A stretch of DNA of 5,989 bases from Clostridia bacterium (GTDB taxonomy: Bacteria > Bacillota > Clostridia > Oscillospirales > Acutalibacteraceae), in assembly GCA_900769535.1 (NCBI GenBank), contig CAAGHB010000061.1, positions 1 through 5,989 on the forward strand, given 5' to 3'. The position numbers were made by a program, and so were the translations under genes. Positions 1 through 5,449 of this stretch are shown in pieces; positions within the stretch are counted from its first letter, which is position 1, and each line of letters begins with the position of its first letter. The notes beneath the pieces were generated by a model that was given only the letters and a program-made list of their open reading frames with translations, did no database searches and had not been told where the DNA came from.

Positions 1-26
1 AGTTCAGACGTGTGCTCTTCCGATCT
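1..26. other. Illumina TruSeq adapter remnant at the contig end (not genomic)
   Basis: The first 26 bases match, without mismatch as I recall it, the 3' part of the Illumina TruSeq read-2 adapter. They end in the diagnostic GTGTGCTCTTCCGATCT (positions 10-26). The topA reading frame entering from the right is well conserved to about position 29 and then turns into nonsense exactly at the adapter. The junction is therefore artificial, and genomic sequence begins at about position 27. The adapter sits at the extreme end, which fits an untrimmed read end carried into the assembly. Confidence 0.97.
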
Positions 27-1000
27 TCACCGTAAGCGGATAAAATATACTCCTCGGCGGCGTTACGTGCTTCCTCCGAAATTCTGAACGAGTCGGTTCT
101 CATATAGGTGATAAGACCCGTTGTGCCTAGCTCATTTACGTCAACACCTTCGTAAAGGGTTTGGGCTGCACGCATTGTTCTCTGTGCTGTAAAACCGAGC
201 TTTCGAGAAGCTTCCTGCTGCATTGTCGAGGTGATAAACGGAGGTGCCGGTTTACGAGTTCTGACGCCCTTTTTGATTGATGCAACTGTAAATTCGGCAT
301 CCTTCACGGCATCAAAAATTTCGTTAGCTTCTTTCTCATTATGAATATCTATTTTTTCCGTTGCAGTACCGTAGAATTTTGAATCGAACGCCTTTGTGTC
401 GCCTTTTTTGCATAATTTAGCGTCGATTGTCCAGTATTCTTCGGGCACAAACGCTCTGATTTCGCGTTCTCTATCGACAATAATCTTTACCGCTACCGAC
501 TGAACTCGTCCGGCTGAAAGGCCGCGTCTGACCTTTTTCCATAAAAACGGGCTGAGCTTATATCCAACGAGTCGGTCAAGAACTCGACGTGCCTGCTGAG
601 CATCGACAAGGTCGATATCTATTTTTCTCGGTGCAGCCATGCCCTCTGTAACACCGGTTTTTGTGATTTCGTTAAACGTAACGCGATTTTCACTTTCAAC
701 ATTGAGCGCAAGCATTTGAGCCAAATGCCATGAAATCGCTTCTCCTTCACGGTCAGGGTCGGTTGCAAGATAAACCGATTCTGATTCGGCTGCCTTTTGT
801 TGAAGCTTCTTAATCAAATCGCCCTTTGTATCTATGTTTACATACTGCGGCTTAAATCCATGGTCAACATCAATACCTATTCTTGATTTGGGAAGGTCAC
901 GAACGTGACCGTTAGAGGCAACAACCTCATAACCTGCCCCCAAATATTTTTTTATTGTTTTTGCCTTTGCAGGCGACTCAACTATAACTAATTTGGACAC
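27..1000 (-). CDS. topA: DNA topoisomerase I (type IA), N-terminal part; C-terminus cut by contig end
   Basis: Type IA topoisomerase: relaxes negatively supercoiled DNA by cutting one strand through a 5'-phosphotyrosine link. About 324 codons are present. The TOPRIM domain opens with VIVESPAKAKTI (E8 is the family's conserved acidic residue) and includes the metal-binding DPDREGEAI (D81, D83, E85). Then come SAGRVQSVAV (about 162-171) and the active-site block GLITYMRTDS, with Y299 as nucleophile and R301 beside it, matching Tyr319/Arg321 of E. coli. The GTG start at 1000 is chosen because it begins the conserved N-terminus, lies 7 nt after an AAGGGGG ribosome binding site, and no in-frame ATG fits. 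Firmicute TopA is usually near 700 residues, so the rest of the core and any C-terminal zinc-ribbon domains are missing. The loss is due to adapter sequence, not gene decay. It follows dprA by 38 nt and is probably co-transcribed with it. Confidence 0.96.
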
Positions 1001-1007
1001 TTTTAGT

Positions 1008-1014
1008 CCCCCTT
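1008..1014 (-). promoter_or_regulatory. Ribosome binding site fixing the GTG start of topA
   Basis: On the minus strand AAGGGGG lies 7 nt before GTG at 1000. The spacing and strength support GTG as the start and explain why an ATG-only gene search would miss the gene. It lies in the 38-nt gap after dprA. I see no convincing promoter there, so read-through from dprA is the likely source of transcript. Confidence 0.8.
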
Positions 1015-1038
1015 GAATTTTTATATTAAAAACTTAAA

Positions 1039-2301
1039 TTATAAACAAACTTTAAATCTTTCTCCCGCCATTGCCTCGATAACACCCATAATTTCAAGCT
1101 CTGTGGCAGCCGAAAGAACATTTGATACCGAAAGTCCGCTTTTTTCAACAAGTTCATCAAAAAGCATTACTGTTTTATCAAAAGATAAATAAACCTTCTT
1201 TGCATTTTCTGACAAGTTTTCTATTGACTCATCCGGTACAAATTTCTCTATTTCACTATGTTTTTTTGCCTCGTGTGAAACCTTTGTCTTTTCAGAAATT
1301 GTATTCGGCTTACTCCGAGATGATTCAAAATCATCATAACCGTTTTCTCCAAAAAACATGGGTGCATCGTTTGTATCGCCTTTCAGCATTTCACTGCAAC
1401 CCTTAATATTTATCTTATGAGGATAAATATGCGTATACTCCTCTAAAACATCAAGAGGCGAAATTATGACCTTTGCTCCGTCACGGATAAGTCGGTTTGA
1501 GCCGACAAAACGCGGGGATGAAATGTCACCGGGAATAACAAAAATATCTCTACCCTGTTCTAATGCATGATCAGCGGTAATAAGCGAGCCGCTGCGTTCA
1601 TTGGCTTCGATTACAACGGTACCCAAGGAAATACCTGAAATTAGACGATTTCTTATATGAAAATTACGCTTGTATAACGGATAACCGGGCTGAAATTCGC
1701 TTATGAGAGCTCCGTTTGCTGCTATGTCCATCCTGAGCGGCTCATTTATTCCTAAATAATTATAATTCAATCCGCAACCATGAAAGGCAATCGTCTTACC
1801 CTTTGCCGCAAGTGCCCCCGTATGAGCAGAAGTATCAACGCCTACTGCGCCTCCGCTTACGATTAAGGCACCCGCCTTTGTAAGTCGGTTACTGAGCTCC
1901 CTTGATAATGCGCGGCTGTAATCACACGCCTTTCTTGCTCCGACAATTGCAATAGCAACCTCATTGTCAATATCGGGCATGGTTCCCTGAACGTATAATA
2001 CCGCCGGCGGATTGATAATATGCTTCAATCGAACGGGATAAGCAGAATTATCGGGCGTAATTATTTTATACCCTAATTTACGGCATTTTTCAATCGTTTT
2101 ATAAGACTGTTCTATACCAAATTTCTTAATTCTCTTTAATTCGCTTTCATAAAAAAGACCGGATGCAACCTTTTCATCATAAGACGAATTATAAAACGCC
2201 TTTACAGAACCGAAAACATCAAGAACCTTTAATATCTTTCGGCTGCCGTATCCGAGTACGTTCTGTAAATATATCCAGTAAATGTCGTTATTATTCCGCA
2301 T
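1039..2301 (-). CDS. dprA: DNA-processing protein DprA (Smf family)
   Basis: DprA binds single-stranded DNA and loads RecA onto it. It is best known for protecting incoming DNA in natural transformation, and occurs widely in bacteria not known to be competent. The 420-residue protein has an N-terminal helical, HhH/SAM-like region (about 1-100). A Rossmann-like DNA_processg_A core follows (about 108-290): VGARKACDYSRAL (120-132), SGGAVGVDTSAHTGAL (149-164), SEFQPG (201-206), FHIRNRLISG (214-223), SGSLITADHALEQGRDIFVIPG (237-258) and GSNRLIRDGA (267-276). A polar, probably disordered linker (about 295-362) leads to a C-terminal winged-helix domain (about 363-420). One deviation: the usual YPxxN after the glycine loop reads YLGIN (182-186). 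It starts 1 nt after the methyltransferase stop. The nearest Shine-Dalgarno (GGGAG, 2319-2315) is 13 nt away, longer than ideal, so translational coupling is likely (inference). Confidence 0.96.
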   Translation of the reverse strand: MRNNNDIYWIYLQNVLGYGSRKILKVLDVFGSVKAFYNSSYDEKVASGLFYESELKRIKKFGIEQSYKTIEKCRKLGYKIITPDNSAYPVRLKHIINPPAVLYVQGTMPDIDNEVAIAIVGARKACDYSRALSRELSNRLTKAGALIVSGGAVGVDTSAHTGALAAKGKTIAFHGCGLNYNYLGINEPLRMDIAANGALISEFQPGYPLYKRNFHIRNRLISGISLGTVVIEANERSGSLITADHALEQGRDIFVIPGDISSPRFVGSNRLIRDGAKVIISPLDVLEEYTHIYPHKINIKGCSEMLKGDTNDAPMFFGENGYDDFESSRSKPNTISEKTKVSHEAKKHSEIEKFVPDESIENLSENAKKVYLSFDKTVMLFDELVEKSGLSVSNVLSAATELEIMGVIEAMAGERFKVCL

Positions 2302-2302
2302 A

Positions 2303-3094
2303 CTATTTCATTAGCTCCCACATTAAAATCGCGGCTGCCGAAGCGGCATTAAACGATTCAGCACGTCCTGTTATAGGTATTGTAATCCGTCTTTTACACA
2401 GCTCCTTTGCCCTGTCGGACAAACCGTTGCCTTCGTTTCCGATGATAATTATATCGCCGTTTTTAAACTTAATATCGGTAAGCAATTCAGCTCCCTTGTC
2501 CACAACGGAGGCAAAAAGCGTAAGATTTTTATCTACCGTATGTTCGTATGCAGCATCGATATCATCGAAATGAAACAGCGGCAACCTAAGCATTGAGCCC
2601 ATTGAGGCGCGTTGTGCCTTTGGTCCGAACGGGTCACAGCAGTTTCCGATTAAAATCATTCCGCTGACTCCCAGTGCCTCTGCCGTTCGAGAGATGGCAC
2701 CAAGATTTGACGGATCCGATACATTTTCGCAAGCAATATATTTACCGTTTTGGGATAACTTGTCACAAGTAGATTCAATATCGGGCATAACGCAAACCGC
2801 TATAACTCCCTGAGGCGAAACTGTATCCGATATTTTTGCAAATACATCATTGGTTACCGAATATGCTTCGTCTGCATTTTCTATTAAAAGTGATATGCTT
2901 TCTTTATAACGATCAAACGCATCATCGGTAAAAAACAGTGTCTTTATTTTTATTTTGCTATTAGCAGCATCGGTGCAAAGACGTACACCTTCGAGGACAA
3001 AAAGACCGCTTTGTTTACGATACTTTGACGATGAAAACAGCTTTACAGTTTCTTTAATTTTCTTATTATCTTTTGCCGTAATTTTAGTAATCAA
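2303..3094 (-). CDS. TrmH/SpoU-family RNA 2'-O-ribose methyltransferase
   Basis: SPOUT-fold enzyme predicted to transfer a methyl group from S-adenosylmethionine to a ribose 2'-OH in rRNA or tRNA. The exact target cannot be read from sequence. The 263-residue protein has an N-terminal substrate-binding domain (about 1-105; basic start, then SGLFVLEGVRL at 29-39) and a C-terminal SpoU methylase domain with the three family motifs: ENVSDPSNLGAISRTAEALG (123-142; N130 and R136 are the conserved Asn and Arg), IIIGNEGNGLS (216-226) and ITIPITGRAESFNAASAAAI (237-256). Motif 3 has SFN where SLN is usual, a mild change. The start is TTG at 3094, supported by an AGGAG site 9 nt upstream; no in-frame ATG precedes the conserved N-terminus. 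It lies between the rplT terminator-like hairpin and dprA (1 nt gap). The setting beside ribosomal-protein genes suggests, but does not prove, an rRNA target. It resembles the YsgA/RlmB-like group. Confidence 0.93.
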   Translation of the reverse strand: MITKITAKDNKKIKETVKLFSSSKYRKQSGLFVLEGVRLCTDAANSKIKIKTLFFTDDAFDRYKESISLLIENADEAYSVTNDVFAKISDTVSPQGVIAVCVMPDIESTCDKLSQNGKYIACENVSDPSNLGAISRTAEALGVSGMILIGNCCDPFGPKAQRASMGSMLRLPLFHFDDIDAAYEHTVDKNLTLFASVVDKGAELLTDIKFKNGDIIIIGNEGNGLSDRAKELCKRRITIPITGRAESFNAASAAAILMWELMK

Positions 3095-3103
3095 CGCGTC
3101 TTT

Positions 3104-3108
3104 CTCCT
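3104..3108 (-). promoter_or_regulatory. Ribosome binding site fixing the TTG start of the methyltransferase
   Basis: The minus-strand motif AGGAG (within GAGAGGAGAAAG) ends 9 nt before TTG at 3094. No ATG or GTG offers a better-placed start in this frame, so the TTG call rests mainly on this site and on where homology begins. Confidence 0.75.
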
Positions 3109-3131
3109 CTCAAAAATTTTGCTTATAAATT

Positions 3132-3165
3132 GATTAAAACACGCCCGAAGTTATCGAGCGTGTTT
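3132..3165 (-). terminator. Probable intrinsic terminator or attenuator after rplT
   Basis: Read on the minus strand, AAACACGC (3165-3158) pairs perfectly with GCGTGTTT (3144-3137) in an 8-bp stem. Inside, after one mismatch, 3 more pairs (TCG/CGA) close the AGTTA-type loop. The stem is followed by a short T tract (TTTTAATCAATTT). It starts 4 nt after the rplT stop, so it fits the end of the infC-rpmI-rplT operon. The T tract is broken and the downstream gene has no clear promoter, so partial read-through into the methyltransferase-dprA-topA genes is plausible. Confidence 0.65.
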
Positions 3166-3169
3166 AAAA

Positions 3170-3529
3170 TTATTTTGCAAGAGCGTCCTTTGCAGTCTGT
3201 ACAAGAGTAGCAAATCCAGCGGCATCACTTACAGCGATGTCGGCAAGCATTTTGCGGTTGATTTCAACTCCTGCTTTTTTAAGTCCGTTCATAAATGTTG
3301 AATAGTTCATACCGTTCATTTTTGCAGCTGCTGAAATACGTGTAATCCAAAGACGACGGAAATCACGCTTTTTAAGCTTACGTCCGATATAGGCATAGTT
3401 GCCTGATTTCATAACAGCTTCTTTTGCGGTCTTGAAAAGCTTTGACTTTGCTCCAAAATAACCCTTTGCGAGTTTTAGTGTCTTCTTTCTTCTTTTGCGC
3501 GTCATCATAGCGCCTTTAATACGAGCCAT
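3170..3529 (-). CDS. rplT: 50S ribosomal protein L20 (bL20)
   Basis: Primary-binding 23S rRNA protein needed early in 50S assembly, and in Firmicutes and E. coli also the repressor of its own operon. The 119-residue product is full length for the family. It has the typical basic N-terminal extension MARIKGAMMTRKRRKKTLKL (1-20) and the well-conserved KGYFGAKS and MKSGNYAYIGRKLKKRDFRR region. The globular C-terminal half includes LWITRISAAAKMNGMNYS and GVEINRKMLADIAV. The ATG at 3529 has a GGAGG site (3542-3538) 8 nt upstream. It is the last gene of the infC-rpmI-rplT operon, 43 nt after rpmI, and is followed by a terminator-like hairpin. Its product is the expected ligand of the leader RNA at 4488-4340. 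Confidence 0.99.
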   Translation of the reverse strand: MARIKGAMMTRKRRKKTLKLAKGYFGAKSKLFKTAKEAVMKSGNYAYIGRKLKKRDFRRLWITRISAAAKMNGMNYSTFMNGLKKAGVEINRKMLADIAVSDAAGFATLVQTAKDALAK

Positions 3530-3550
3530 TTATAATACCTCCAATTTAAT

Positions 3551-3566
3551 GTGCCTTTGTAAGCAC
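3551..3566 (-). other. Small RNA hairpin between rpmI and rplT
   Basis: On the minus strand GTGCTT (3566-3561) can pair with AGGCAC (3556-3551), 6 pairs including one G-U, around an ACAA tetraloop. It ends 8 nt before the rplT Shine-Dalgarno at 3542. No T tract follows, so it is not a terminator. It could be a processing site or a translational control element, but a short hairpin like this can also arise by chance. Confidence 0.3.
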
Positions 3567-3572
3567 GGCTTT

Positions 3573-3770
3573 TTATTTATACGGGATCAGGCGCTTAATC
3601 TGCGCTGTGTTTGTCTTGTCGGCAGTAACCTGCTTACGAAGATTTCTCTTGCGTTTTGTGGTCTTCTTGTTGAGAATGTGTGATTTGAAAGCATGAGCAC
3701 GCTTTACCTTACCTTTACCGGTGAGCTTAAAACGCTTTTTTGCACCACTGTGCGTTTTGATCTTAGGCAT
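3573..3770 (-). CDS. rpmI: 50S ribosomal protein L35 (bL35)
   Basis: Small basic protein of the large ribosomal subunit. The 65-residue product has the family signature MPKIKTHSGAKKRFKLTGKGKVKR at the N-terminus (written here as the start to residue 24 of the protein, with K3, K5 and KTHSGAKKRF most diagnostic), then AFKSHILNKKTTKRKRNLRK and the C-terminal IKRLIPYK. Length matches the usual 64-66 residues. The ATG at 3770 has a perfect AGGAGG site (3784-3779) 8 nt upstream. It lies 36 nt after infC and 43 nt before rplT, the universal infC-rpmI-rplT order. Confidence 0.99.
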   Translation of the reverse strand: MPKIKTHSGAKKRFKLTGKGKVKRAHAFKSHILNKKTTKRKRNLRKQVTADKTNTAQIKRLIPYK

Positions 3771-3806
3771 TGTTTAGTCCTCCTTAATGTTTATAAGACA
3801 GTTGAA

Positions 3807-4328
3807 TTATTTCTCGACAGACTTTGGCGACAGGAACATAAGCATATTTCTGCCGTCAAGCTTGGCGGGTTTTTCGACGTTACCATACTCCGAGCAGTAT
3901 TCAGCAAAACGGGTCATATTGGCCAGACCGATATTCTGGTGTCCCATTTCTCTACCGCGGAAGCGAATTGAAACCTTTATCTTGTTTCCTGATTTAAGGA
4001 ATTTGATAGCTTGGTTACCCTTTGTTTCGAAATCGTGTGTGTCGATATTAAGCGAAAGTCGAATTTCCTTAATTTCGATTACATGCTGATTTTTCTTTGC
4101 TTCCTTGTCTCTCTTTGCTTGTTCAAAGCGATATTTTCCGTAGTTCATAATCTTGCATACAGGGGGTGTTGCCTGGGGGGCAATCTTGACAAGGTCAAGG
4201 TCCTGTTCGTTTGCAAGTTTTTGAGCTTCTTTGGCACTCATTATGCCAAGCTGCGAGCCGTCATTACCGATGACTCGTACCTCTTTGTCAATGATTTGTT
4301 CATTGATTGCAAGTTCTTTACTGCTAAT
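3807..4328 (-). CDS. infC: Translation initiation factor IF-3 (ATT start)
   Basis: IF3 binds the 30S subunit, keeps 50S away and checks the start codon and initiator tRNA. From ATT at 4328 the product is 173 residues, the usual Firmicute length. The N-domain contains INEQIIDKEVRVIGNDGSQLG (8-28), DLVKIAPQATPPVCKIMNYG (45-64) and GKYRFEQAK (64-72). The lysine-rich linker is at 72-82. The C-domain contains EIKEIRLSLNIDTHDFETK and KVSIRFRGREMGH. The start is chosen because a strong GGAGGTG site (4344-4338) lies 9 nt upstream, homology begins at SKELAINE, and AUU is the known infC start in E. coli and Bacillus relatives. The in-frame ATG at 4394 would add 22 residues encoded across the leader terminator and has no family support. 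Since IF3 discriminates against AUU, autogenous translational control is expected, in addition to L20 attenuation upstream. Confidence 0.95.
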   Translation of the reverse strand: MSSKELAINEQIIDKEVRVIGNDGSQLGIMSAKEAQKLANEQDLDLVKIAPQATPPVCKIMNYGKYRFEQAKRDKEAKKNQHVIEIKEIRLSLNIDTHDFETKGNQAIKFLKSGNKIKVSIRFRGREMGHQNIGLANMTRFAEYCSEYGNVEKPAKLDGRNMLMFLSPKSVEK

Positions 4329-4337
4329 GGGATATAG

Positions 4338-4344
4338 CACCTCC
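4338..4344 (-). promoter_or_regulatory. Ribosome binding site fixing the ATT start of infC
   Basis: Minus-strand GGAGGTG ends 9 nt before ATT at 4328. The in-frame GTG at 4340-4338 is part of this site, and the TTG just upstream overlaps it, so neither can be the start. No ATG occurs between this site and conserved IF3 sequence. Confidence 0.85.
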
Positions 4345-4488
4345 AAATAAAAATAAGCACGAACAAAGCTAATCTGTTCGTGCTCAATAAGCATAATATG
4401 GACAGTATTACTGTCTCAAAAACACTATTGACCCGAACGGACGATACCGCAAAGGTGAGAACAGATTAAACCATTCTGCTTTGTTGAC
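4340..4488 (-). ncRNA. L20 leader: transcription-attenuation 5' UTR of infC-rpmI-rplT
   Basis: Predicted leader from the transcription start near 4488 to the infC ribosome binding site. Three pairings can be drawn by eye. (1) The terminator hairpin described separately. (2) An antiterminator: UUAAUCUGUUC (4469-4459) with GAACAGAUUAG (4379-4369), 11 pairs with one G-U at the end, which would destroy the terminator's 5' arm. (3) An anti-antiterminator: CUGUUCUCA (4464-4456) with UGAGACAG (4418-4411), 8 pairs with one bulged U. The 4411-4418 strand also overlaps a local hairpin GACAG/CUGUC (4415-4401). In B. subtilis L20 promotes premature termination in the infC leader, and by analogy L20 should stabilise pairing 3 here. 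The intervening segment 4455-4419 (UUUGCGGUAUCGUCC, then GUUCGGGUCAAUAGUG) is the likely L20-binding part, a proposed mimic of the 23S rRNA site; this is inference. Confidence 0.87.
4345..4386 (-). terminator. Leader intrinsic terminator of the infC operon
   Basis: On the minus strand AGCACGAACA (4384-4375) pairs perfectly with TGTTCGTGCT (4365-4356) around a 9-nt loop. One G-U and one U-A pair (4385/4355, 4386/4354) extend it at the base to 12 pairs. TTTTTATTT (4353-4345) follows directly and runs to within one base of the infC Shine-Dalgarno. It is a strong rho-independent terminator placed before the first gene, which marks attenuation rather than the end of the upstream gene. Confidence 0.93.
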
Positions 4489-4494
4489 CAATTT

Positions 4495-4523
4495 ATTGTA
4501 TATCAATCAATTCGGTTTGTCAA
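4495..4523 (-). promoter_or_regulatory. Sigma-A-type promoter of the infC operon
   Basis: On the minus strand a perfect -35 TTGACA (4523-4518), a 17-bp spacer and a -10 TACAAT (4500-4495; one mismatch from TATAAT) predict a start at about G4488. The -35 hexamer contains the TGA stop codon of the upstream carboxypeptidase gene (4522-4520), so coding and promoter sequence overlap. The strength fits a ribosomal-protein operon that is then held back by attenuation. Confidence 0.92.
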
Positions 4524-5449
4524 CTGTTTTTTTGCAAATATTCTACATATTCTTCCAGACACATATCCATTTCGTTCATTTTCTTTGCATGTTCCTTGCC
4601 AACGTAACGATAGTGCCACGGTTCATATATAACACCGGTATAATTTTCTTTATTCTTCGGATAACGCATTACAAATCCGTATTCCTCAGCGTGTTCCTTT
4701 AACCAGACAAGCTCACTTCTGTTTTCATATTTCTGTTCAAGATAGTTAAAGTCCACCGCAAGTCCGAGATTATGGTCACTTGTTCCGGGGATTGCAACGA
4801 TTGTACTTGCCTTGTTTTCGGCTCCCTTTTGAGAGTATCCCTGTTTAAGATAGTAATTAACCTTATTATTGTAAAGCGACTGCTGCTTTGAATAAGATCT
4901 GTAAGCCGAAACGGAAATGAGGCGCACTCCGTCCTCTGATGCCGCATTTATCATAGCAATAAGGTCGTCATATACCCTCTCGTCAATTTGATAATTATCA
5001 TTATTCTGACAATGCTGTGAGCCGATATATTTTGTCGGAGGTGTATAATCGTTTATTACATTAAGCCGGTTTGCAAGTTTAAGCCGCCAATCGCTCGACT
5101 GACCGACAAAATTATATACCGAGTATCCGTCAATAACCTCAACCGACTCCTGCTTTGATGAAGTAACCTTGCTCGAAGGTGACGACGATTGACCTGCGTC
5201 GGACACAACCGACTGTGTGCCGTCGGACGAAATCCCCGCGATAGATGAATCGTTTATCACAGTATCCGATGAGCTGTCAACGAGAAGTGTCTGCGACTTT
5301 TTATATTCATCTCTGGTAACGGCGATAGCGCAAATCAGCAGAATAATCATAATAACAAGCGCAATGCAGGTAACGACAAAATACGGCTTTTTATTAACCG
5401 AATACTGCTGGTTATATCTGCGGTCAATTTGATGGTTATACCTCGACAT
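4520..5449 (-). CDS. VanY-type D-alanyl-D-alanine carboxypeptidase (peptidase M15B), membrane-anchored
   Basis: Predicted zinc D,D-carboxypeptidase that removes the terminal D-Ala of peptidoglycan stem peptides outside the membrane. The 309-residue protein has a basic, tyrosine- and asparagine-rich cytoplasmic tail (1-21), one membrane anchor (about 23-44), and a serine-rich linker (about 58-103). The catalytic domain (about 115-305) follows: SAYRSYSKQQ (181-190), PGTSDHNLGLAVDF (221-234; zinc ligands H226 and D233), YGFVMRYP (257-264) and TGVIYEPWHYRYVG (271-284; catalytic base E276, ligand H279). All catalytic residues are present. The ATG at 5449 directly follows the engB stop (TAA then ATG, no gap), with an AAGGGG site 8 nt upstream inside engB, so the two genes are probably co-transcribed and coupled. 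No vanR/S/H/A/X genes lie nearby, so general wall trimming is likelier than glycopeptide resistance. A D,D- versus L,D-cleavage preference cannot be settled by eye. Confidence 0.92.
   Translation of the reverse strand: MSRYNHQIDRRYNQQYSVNKKPYFVVTCIALVIMIILLICAIAVTRDEYKKSQTLLVDSSSDTVINDSSIAGISSDGTQSVVSDAGQSSSPSSKVTSSKQESVEVIDGYSVYNFVGQSSDWRLKLANRLNVINDYTPPTKYIGSQHCQNNDNYQIDERVYDDLIAMINAASEDGVRLISVSAYRSYSKQQSLYNNKVNYYLKQGYSQKGAENKASTIVAIPGTSDHNLGLAVDFNYLEQKYENRSELVWLKEHAEEYGFVMRYPKNKENYTGVIYEPWHYRYVGKEHAKKMNEMDMCLEEYVEYLQKNS

Noticed and set aside
1038..1043. Perfect TATAAT on the minus strand at the dprA stop as a topA promoter.
   Set aside because: No acceptable -35 hexamer lies 16-18 bp upstream, the region is AT-rich, and the match includes the dprA stop codon, so chance is the simpler reading.
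1122..1406. Plus-strand open frame inside dprA, and the similar plus-strand frames at 2163-2573, 3495-3683, 3693-3971, 3787-4089, 4011-4337, 4481-4702, 5217-5432 and 5684-5890.
   Set aside because: All lie antisense to well-identified genes or the leader, have no recognisable domains or ribosome binding sites, and read as low-complexity shadow translations.
3551..3580. Plus-strand hairpin followed by a T run (GGCTTTTTATTTAT) as a terminator for a plus-strand transcript.
   Set aside because: No plus-strand gene exists upstream; the T run encodes the C-terminus and stop of rpmI on the other strand.
3807..4394. A 195-residue IF3 starting at ATG 4394.
   Set aside because: The extra 22 residues are encoded by the leader terminator and its T tract, lack IF3 similarity, and have no ribosome binding site placed for that ATG.
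4699..4947. Second minus-strand frame (82 codons) inside the carboxypeptidase gene.
   Set aside because: It overlaps the catalytic domain in another frame, and its residues show no family pattern.
4520..5449. Acquired glycopeptide-resistance gene vanY.
   Set aside because: No van regulators, ligase or transposon ends are present, composition is like the neighbours, and the gene is tightly joined to engB.
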